From NCBI GenBank assembly GCA_019916065.1, contig CM034237.1, positions 1,178,001 through 1,242,000 on the forward strand: a stretch of 64,000 nt of DNA, written 5' to 3'. Below the pieces are notes generated by a model. It did no database searches. It worked only from the letters and a program-made list of their open reading frames with translations, and was not told the DNA's origin. A program made the translations under genes and the position numbers. Positions 58,455-64,000 of the stretch are shown here, piece by piece (the stretch's first letter is position 1; every line of letters begins with the position of its first letter). The stretch comes from Vitellaria paradoxa. Lineage: Eukaryota; Streptophyta; Magnoliopsida; Ericales; Sapotaceae.

Positions 58455-59520
58455 TTGCTCGGAGCCAAGCCTCCGATGCCAGACGAGCAGGATAGGTCAG
58501 ACATAAAGGAATTGAAGGCAAATGTGAGGACCTTGGAGAAGGAGAACAAGAGTCTTCAATCCAGCAATGACGCTCTGGCAAAAGAGAGAAGCCAGCTTCG
58601 AGATGAGAATAAGGAAATCGAGCAGCAACTTAACACCGCCCTTGGCCAAGTTGCAGGAAGCATAGCTCGCGTGCAATCGATGGACAAAATCTTAATCCGT
58701 AAGGACGAAGAGCTGTTGGAGGTCAAGGGCAAACTCTCCAGGGCTGAGATTGAATTGTCCTCAACAAAGACTGGACAAGAAATACTCCTCAAGGAGTTGG
58801 AGACTTCCAGGGCCGAGCAAGGCAAATCGAAGCAAGAGCTTGCCAACCTTCGGGCAGAGCTTGCACTGAAGACTCGGGCCCTGGAAGAGAAAGAAGCTGC
58901 TCTCCGAGAGGCCGAGGAGAAGGCCAAGGCTGAAGTGGAGGCCCAAATCAACGACTGCGTGGATCAGATGAGGGACGCTCACAACGACTTTTTCCTTGAT
59001 GGTTGGGAGGCCGCAATGAAGAAGAACAATATCGATCACACCAACCCCATATACAAGGAGGTCCCTTATCCTGATCCAGAGTGCCCAATCCCCCAGTTCA
59101 GCTTTGAACCTCCTCCTCAAACTCCCTCAATTCAGACTGCCGAAGAAACAATTGACGAGGGGGAGGTTGAGGTGGATAGTGCCCAGAAGGACACCTCCCA
59201 GGCGCCTGAACGGATTGATCTGATCGTGGAGAGTGATCCCACTAAAGAGGGAGAGAAGTGAGTCTCTTTGTATTTTTGTTTTGCTTTTATATTCAATTCA
59301 GATGTAACAATGTAAAACCTGACTCTAAATGAATGAAAGTACTTTGATTTTTCTCTAATCTTGCTTTGTTTTTCTATGTCTTTGTTTCTTTAGAATTGCT
59401 GATGAATTGATTGGAGAATGCTTTGACTGGCTTGCTGACGAAATTATAAGGAATGCAGCCGAGGAGTACCTTGACGTTTTTGCCTATGAGATAGCTACAA
59501 ACCCTTACAACAAATGCTAA
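58455..59520 (+). CDS. Antisense gene of the Tat element, 3' part: coiled-coil protein
   Basis: An open frame runs 58455-59257, then a GT-AG intron (donor GTGAGT at 59258, acceptor at 59393) joins it to 59394-59520, ending YEIATNPYNKC. The about 310 residues start with a long charged heptad-type coiled coil (from DIKELKANVRTLEKENKSLQ through RAELALKTRALEEKEAALRE, about residues 17-165). A conserved-looking segment DAHNDFFLDGWEAAMKKNN follows, then an acidic, Pro-rich tail. A true start within the gene was not found, because a frameshift separates this from the upstream exon (LIARSQASDARRAG). A possible poly(A) signal AATAAA is at about 59600. The function of such antisense proteins is unknown; a coiled coil suggests oligomerisation. 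Confidence 0.6.
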
Positions 59521-60203
59521 TGCCCCATCTTAGGTTTAGGATACCTTTTTCAGTTGACAATTTTGTAAAGTATATTGTAACTTTACTCTGAGACACGTAA
59601 TAAAAACTTTTGAATTGTCTCCTATTGGGAATCTGTCTTTCTGTTTATATGTTTTATGCTTCGTGTTGAAGTATGTACCATGAATGGATTTGTACCAATT
59701 TGCCGAGCAACCATAATTCTTAACAGAAACAGTTTAAACATCAAGTCTTTCAAGGGTAACAAGCTCATGTAGTAGTTTGCTTTTCATCAAATAACTTCAA
59801 GCTTTTGCTAAAGAGGCATAACTTTAATAAATCTCACATACCTCAATAAGTTTGGCTGTTCTCCAGCTTTCATATAATAACGGAGGGAACTACTTTCTGA
59901 CAACACTTCGCTTTTCAATCTCATACCGAGCATCGGAGAAGTGAATCTTTATGATACGAGGGCTTTTGCACACCAGCGCCGAGCTTCTTCGAAATGCTTC
60001 TTTGTGTTGTTAGAACTTTTGCTTCTATTGTACCAACGCTAAGGAAACTGAGCGTGGCTTCTTTTCTTTCCAATTAATAAACCAATGAATTGAATCTTGG
60101 CTTAAAAGAGCATGTCTGGTCAATGAATAAACCTGGATTGGGCCAACATCAGAAATGATGTGGTTTCTTTCTGCACCAATGGTCGGCGAACCGAGCATGG
60201 TTC
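59521..60203. other. Spacer between antisense gene and pol, with decayed repeat units
   Basis: No ORF. From about 60030 onward there is a poorly conserved 112-bp-like unit (TACCAACGCTAAGG..GAGCGTGGCTTC) merging into the array to its right. Confidence 0.6.
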
Positions 60204-60545
60204 TCTTTTGATAATTCTTTTCAGAAAACTGAGGAATTGAATCTCAGTCTAAAGAGAATTCCTAGTCAGTAAATAAACCGGGAATGTACCAACGCTGGGC
60301 AAGCCGAGCGTGGCTCCTTTTGATAATTCTTTTCAGAAAACTGAGGAATTGAATCTCAGTCTAAAGAGAATTCCTGGTCAGTAAATAAATCAGGAATGTA
60401 CCAACGCTGGGTAAGCCGAGCGTGGCTCCTTTTGATAATTCTTTTCAGAAAACTGAGGAATTGAATCTCAGTCTAAAGAGAATTCCTGGTCAGTAAATAA
60501 ACCAGGAATGTACCAACATCGAAGGGGATGTGGCATTCTTTCATA
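60204..60545 (-). repeat. 112-bp tandem array (about three copies) next to pol
   Basis: TGATAATTCTTTTCAGAAAA recurs at 60209, 60321 and 60433. Units continue CTGAGGAATTGAATCTCAGT, AAAGAGAATTCCTGGTCAGT and GTACCAACGCTGGG, ending in GCCGAGCGTGGCTCC. The reverse complement aligns with the 110-bp units at 52.9-53.3 kb (GAATTATCAAAAG, GGTTTATT.ACTGACC, TCTCTTTA, GATTCA.TTCCT), so the arrays are homologous and inverted. Confidence 0.9.
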
Positions 60546-60718
60546 CCAATGCTCGGCAAGCCGAGCATGGCTCTTTTCCATGCCACCACTCAAAGAGACG
60601 TGGCATTTTTTTGCTAAGCAGGGAGTAGTCTCAAGCTTTTGAAATTGCTTTAATTGCTTACAAAAGAATCGCTTTTCAATAAATGTATAAAGTCTTTAAC
60701 AATAAATGTACAGTAAAA

Positions 60719-63700
60719 TTACTGATAGTACAACTTTAGATGGGCTATATTCCACGGTCTTTTGATTGGCTTTCCCTCCATGTCAGTTAACTTGTAAGCA
60801 CAATTGCCGAGCACCTCCGAGACGAGAAATGGTCCTTTCCAATTTGCTCCAAGTTTTCCTTCGGTTTGATCTTTTCTGCTCCCAATCAATTTTCTCAACA
60901 CCCAATCGCCAGTGCTGAATTCTCTATGTCTGACCCCTTTATTAAATTTCTTCCTTGTCTCTTGCTGGTAGTTGGCTAACCTTAGTGTGGCCAGTTCCCT
61001 TCTCTCATCAATCAAATCCAGACTCAACGCCATGGCTTTATCGTTCTCTCCTTTATCAAAGGCTAGAGTCCTGATGCTCGGCAAACCAACCTCCAGCGGA
61101 ATGACAGCCTCAACTCCGTAAGCCAGAGAGAAGGGAGATTCTCCGTTTGACCTTCTTGGGGTTGTTCTGTATGTCCACAACACTGATGGCAATTCATCCA
61201 CCCATTTCCCCTTTGTTGCTTCCAGTCTTTTCTTAATCCCATTGAGAATGACCTTGTTTGTAGCTTCGGCTTGACCATTGATCTGGGGGTAAGCTGGTGT
61301 CGAATAAATATTTTTGATTCCATATCTAGAACAATATTCCCTGAATGGGGCACTGTCAAATTGCGTCCCATTGTCGGAAATGAGTGTCCTAGGGATGCCA
61401 TACCTGGTGATGGTGTTCTTCCAAACAAACCGAATGGTATCAGCATCTCTGATGTGGGCCAAAGGTTCTGCTTCTATCCACTTAGTAAAGTAGTCAGTGC
61501 CGACCACTAAAAACTTTCTATTCCCTGAAGCAGTAGGCATGGGTCCCACAATGTCGAGTCCCCATTGAGCGAACGGCCAAGGGCTGGTAAGCGGACTGAG
61601 TTCTTGGGCTGGCTGGTGAGGAATGGGAGTGAACTTTTGGCATTTCTTGCATCTCCGAACATAGGCCTGAGCGTCATACCCCATCTTTGGCCACCAATAT
61701 CCTTGAGTGATTGCTCGGTGCGCCAGTGATCTGCCTCCAGTATGTGCTCCACAGACCCCTTCATGAAGCTCGTAGAGAAAGTCTTGCACTTTGTCAGGAT
61801 GAACACAAAGAAGATAGGGGCCTGTGAAGGACTTTTTGTATAACTTATGGTCAGGAGAGAGCCAAAACCTGGCGACTTTTATTCTTAGCTTCTTTGCTTC
61901 TGTTCTGTCCTCAGGGAGAGTTCCATCCTTCAGGTAAACGATGATTGGATCCATCCAAGATGGGGCTAAGTCAGCACACATTACCTCCTCGTCTTTCGTT
62001 ATGCTCGGCCTCTTTAGAACTTCCATGAAAACCTGATCAGATAGCCTTATTCGAGAAGAGGCAGCTAGCGTTGCAAGTGCGTCGGCGTAAGCATTATGAT
62101 CCCTGCCAATGAGCTCCACGCTAGCTCTATTAAAGCCTTCAATTTTCTTCTTTGCCACTTCTAAATACTCCGCCATCTTCTCACTTCTAGCCATATACTC
62201 ACCCTTCAGCTGGTTAGCAACCAACTGAGAGTCAGTATTTATTACAACATCGTTTGCCATCAATCGCCGAGCAATGTCGAGCCCAGCCAGGAGAGCTTCA
62301 TACTCTGCCTCATTATTAGTAACCTCGAACTCGAGCTTTATTGCATATTCTATCGAGACCCCTTCTGGTGTAGTCAAAACTATGCCCACGCCGCCTCTTT
62401 TTCTAGTCGAAGATCCATCAACCTCGATTTGCCAAGGTTGTTCGGCCTCAACGTGTTCGGCTGGGACAGACTTTATTTCAACTTGCCATATTTCTTTTGT
62501 TGGACCACGGGCTGGTGTGGTAAATTTCGCTACAAAATCGGCCAGGACTTGAGCCTTTATTGCGGTTCTTGGGATGAATTTTATGTCAAATGCACCGAGG
62601 AAAACTGCCCATTTTGCCACCCGGTCAGACACATCAGCCCTCTTTAAAACATGACCAATTGGCTTATCGGTGACTACCTGAATGGTGTGTGCATGGAAGT
62701 AATGGGCTAACTTCCTGGATGCTATTATTAATGCCAATGTCAGCTTCTCTAAGGGAAGGTATCTGGTCTCCGCCCCTTGCATTGTTTTGCTCACGTAGTA
62801 GATAGGATGCTGCTTCCCTTGTTCCTCTCTCAGCAGGACAGCACTGACTGCATGTTCTGAGACTGCCAGATATAGTTGCAAAATATCCCCCAGCTGCGGT
62901 GTTGATAATATCGGGACAGTTGTCAGATATTCTTTAAGCTTTTCCAGTGCCGCGTCCGCCTCAGCATCCCATTGCATCTTATTGGCCCCTTTGAGCAGTC
63001 TGAAGAATGGTCGGCACTTGTCGGATGACCTACTGATAAACCGATTGAGTGCCGCCACCATCCCTATGAGCTTCTGGACTTTTTTTTTAGTGCGTGGAGG
63101 AGAAACAGATTGGATGGCACGTATTTGATCGGGATCGGCCTCAATTCCCCTTCTGCTCACCAAGTGGCCCAAAAATTTACCCGAGCCAACTCCAAAGGCG
63201 CACTTTGCAGCATTTAATTTTAACCTATACCGATCAAGGGTAGAAAAAACATGCTGGAGATGTTGGAGATGAGTGTTCGGCTCCTTGCTTTTCACTATCA
63301 TATCATCAATGTAGACCTCCATCGTCTGTCCGAGGTCTTCTTTGAATATTTTCGTAACTAGCCGTTGATAGGTGGCTCCAGCGTTCTTTAGTCCAAATGG
63401 CATAACCCTGTAACAGTATATGCCTCGAGGGGTTATGAAAGAAGTTTTCTCCTCATCAGGGCCGAACATGGGGATCTGGTGATATCCCCTATAAGCGTCC
63501 AGGAACGACATCCTGGAACATCTAGCGGTTGAGTCAACGAGTTGGTCGATCTTTGGCAGGAGGAATGGGTCCTTCGGGCAGGCCTTATTCAGGTCTGTGT
63601 AGTCTATGCAGACTCTCCATTTCCCATTCTTCTTTTTGACCACGACTGTATTGGCCAACCACTCCGGGTATGAGACTTCCCGGATGGCCTCCGCCTCTAA

Positions 63701-64000
63701 CAGTCGGCCGACCTCCTCTATGACCGCCTCTGCATGTTGGAGAGCTGATCGCCTTGTTTTTTGTACCGCAGGTTTTACCCCCGGATTCACATTCAACTTA
63801 TGAGTCATGATTTCGGGGGAAATACCTGGCATTTCATGTGGAGTCCAGGCGAACGTTCCAATATTTTTCAAGAGCATCTCCGTTAGCTCCAGTTTCTCCT
63901 CGGCGCTCAGGTTGGTGCCGATCAGGAAGAATTTGTCATCCTCAGCTGGGCCAATCTGATATTTCTCCAAGCCCTCTATGGCTTTCCTCTGTGGATCACC
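60719..64000 (-). CDS. Tat-lineage Ty3/gypsy pol (RT - RNase H - aRNase H - integrase), partial
   Basis: A single minus-strand frame is open from the right edge to a stop at 60719. Counting from an internal Met at 63970, it has 1083 residues. Reverse transcriptase spans about 95-270 with the catalytic YIDDM at 220-224. A first RNase H follows (about 365-480), in which the usual DAS-type site reads LAVSEHAVSAVL, so the catalytic Asp is gone. A second, archaeal-type RNase H (about 512-640) has the likely D518, E557, D580, D630 set. Integrase has an HHCC finger (H736, H743, C774, C777) and D806, D866, E902. In Tat elements the first RNase H is known to be degenerate and the second active. Protease and gag are outside the window. 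Absence of any stop suggests recent activity. Confidence 0.95.
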   Translation of the reverse strand, partial: GDPQRKAIEGLEKYQIGPAEDDKFFLIGTNLSAEEKLELTEMLLKNIGTFAWTPHEMPGISPEIMTHKLNVNPGVKPAVQKTRRSALQHAEAVIEEVGRLLEAEAIREVSYPEWLANTVVVKKKNGKWRVCIDYTDLNKACPKDPFLLPKIDQLVDSTARCSRMSFLDAYRGYHQIPMFGPDEEKTSFITPRGIYCYRVMPFGLKNAGATYQRLVTKIFKEDLGQTMEVYIDDMIVKSKEPNTHLQHLQHVFSTLDRYRLKLNAAKCAFGVGSGKFLGHLVSRRGIEADPDQIRAIQSVSPPRTKKKVQKLIGMVAALNRFISRSSDKCRPFFRLLKGANKMQWDAEADAALEKLKEYLTTVPILSTPQLGDILQLYLAVSEHAVSAVLLREEQGKQHPIYYVSKTMQGAETRYLPLEKLTLALIIASRKLAHYFHAHTIQVVTDKPIGHVLKRADVSDRVAKWAVFLGAFDIKFIPRTAIKAQVLADFVAKFTTPARGPTKEIWQVEIKSVPAEHVEAEQPWQIEVDGSSTRKRGGVGIVLTTPEGVSIEYAIKLEFEVTNNEAEYEALLAGLDIARRLMANDVVINTDSQLVANQLKGEYMARSEKMAEYLEVAKKKIEGFNRASVELIGRDHNAYADALATLAASSRIRLSDQVFMEVLKRPSITKDEEVMCADLAPSWMDPIIVYLKDGTLPEDRTEAKKLRIKVARFWLSPDHKLYKKSFTGPYLLCVHPDKVQDFLYELHEGVCGAHTGGRSLAHRAITQGYWWPKMGYDAQAYVRRCKKCQKFTPIPHQPAQELSPLTSPWPFAQWGLDIVGPMPTASGNRKFLVVGTDYFTKWIEAEPLAHIRDADTIRFVWKNTITRYGIPRTLISDNGTQFDSAPFREYCSRYGIKNIYSTPAYPQINGQAEATNKVILNGIKKRLEATKGKWVDELPSVLWTYRTTPRRSNGESPFSLAYGVEAVIPLEVGLPSIRTLAFDKGENDKAMALSLDLIDERRELATLRLANYQQETRKKFNKGVRHREFSTGDWVLRKLIGSRKDQTEGKLGANWKGPFLVSEVLGNCAYKLTDMEGKPIKRPWNIAHLKLYYQ

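Larger units (their letters stand above)
55400..64000 (-). mobile_element. Ty3/gypsy Tat-lineage retrotransposon (Retand/Grande-like), runs off the right edge
   Basis: Right to left on the minus strand: pol with a second RNase H, a 112-bp tandem array, a gene on the opposite strand, the polypurine tract, and the 3' LTR. The dual RNase H and the antisense gene between pol and 3' LTR are known traits of Tat-lineage elements such as Grande, Retand and RIRE2. Gag, protease and the 5' LTR should lie beyond position 64000. The pol frame is uninterrupted, so the insertion is probably young. Confidence 0.8.

Noticed and set aside
58556..58951. Minus-strand 131-residue frame opposite the coiled coil
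   Set aside because: Ser/Ala-rich antisense shadow of the heptad-repeat coding strand.

Overview
This window is nuclear DNA from a flowering plant, most likely a eudicot. The evidence is intron-containing plant genes (AIPP1-like, OTP51, TFIIE-alpha, a defensin-like gene), plant-type LTR retrotransposons, LINEs and tRNA-derived SINEs, and long AT-rich intergenic stretches. I cannot name the species.

Layout. 0.8-1.5 kb (+): a complete two-exon AIPP1-like RRM gene. 1.5-7.9 kb: AT-rich DNA with small tandem duplications and one unidentified coding remnant. 7.9-10.8 kb (-): the 3' half of an SWI3D chromatin-remodelling gene, with a frameshift, an in-frame stop and a lost splice acceptor, so a pseudogene. 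Its missing 5' half is replaced by two LINE 3' remnants (11.3-13.3 kb), an unidentified coding remnant and a single exon of an alpha-adaptin gene. A 469-bp hAT-like MITE with a perfect 8-bp target duplication lies at 16.0-16.4 kb. 17.2-20.5 kb (-): an intact OTP51 gene (PPR repeats plus LAGLIDADG maturase-like domain, plastid splicing factor). 20.7-24.6 kb: very AT-rich DNA ending in a Helitron-like 3' terminus.

24.6-35.8 kb (+): a decayed Abraxas-like MPN fragment sits immediately upstream of a ten-exon TFIIE-alpha gene. TFIIE-alpha carries a LINE in intron 2, a SINE in intron 3, and a tandem duplication near its 3' end that creates a potential in-frame 18-nt microexon flanked by GC-AG introns. 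A complete but decayed Ty1/copia element (35.9-42.4 kb, antisense) sits about 100 bp after its stop codon. 42.4-50.9 kb: AT-rich DNA with a small two-exon defensin-like gene (46.5-47.0 kb) that simple ORF finding misses, a decayed paralogous exon upstream, and a SINE.

50.9-64 kb: a Ty3/gypsy Tat-lineage region. A plus-strand 678-bp LTR with primer binding site starts at 50.9 kb. Further right is a second element on the minus strand. From right to left it has an uninterrupted pol (RT, degenerate RNase H, second RNase H, integrase; running off the edge), a 112-bp tandem array, an intron-containing gene on the opposite strand to pol (Transposase_28-like region plus coiled coil), a polypurine tract and the start of its 3' LTR. 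A related 110-bp array lies in inverted orientation at 52.9-53.3 kb, followed by about 2 kb of shorter tandem repeats. The most interesting items are this antisense gene bracketed by inverted related satellite arrays, the TFIIE-alpha microexon duplication, the cryptic defensin-like gene, and the SWI3D, adaptin and Abraxas fragments.
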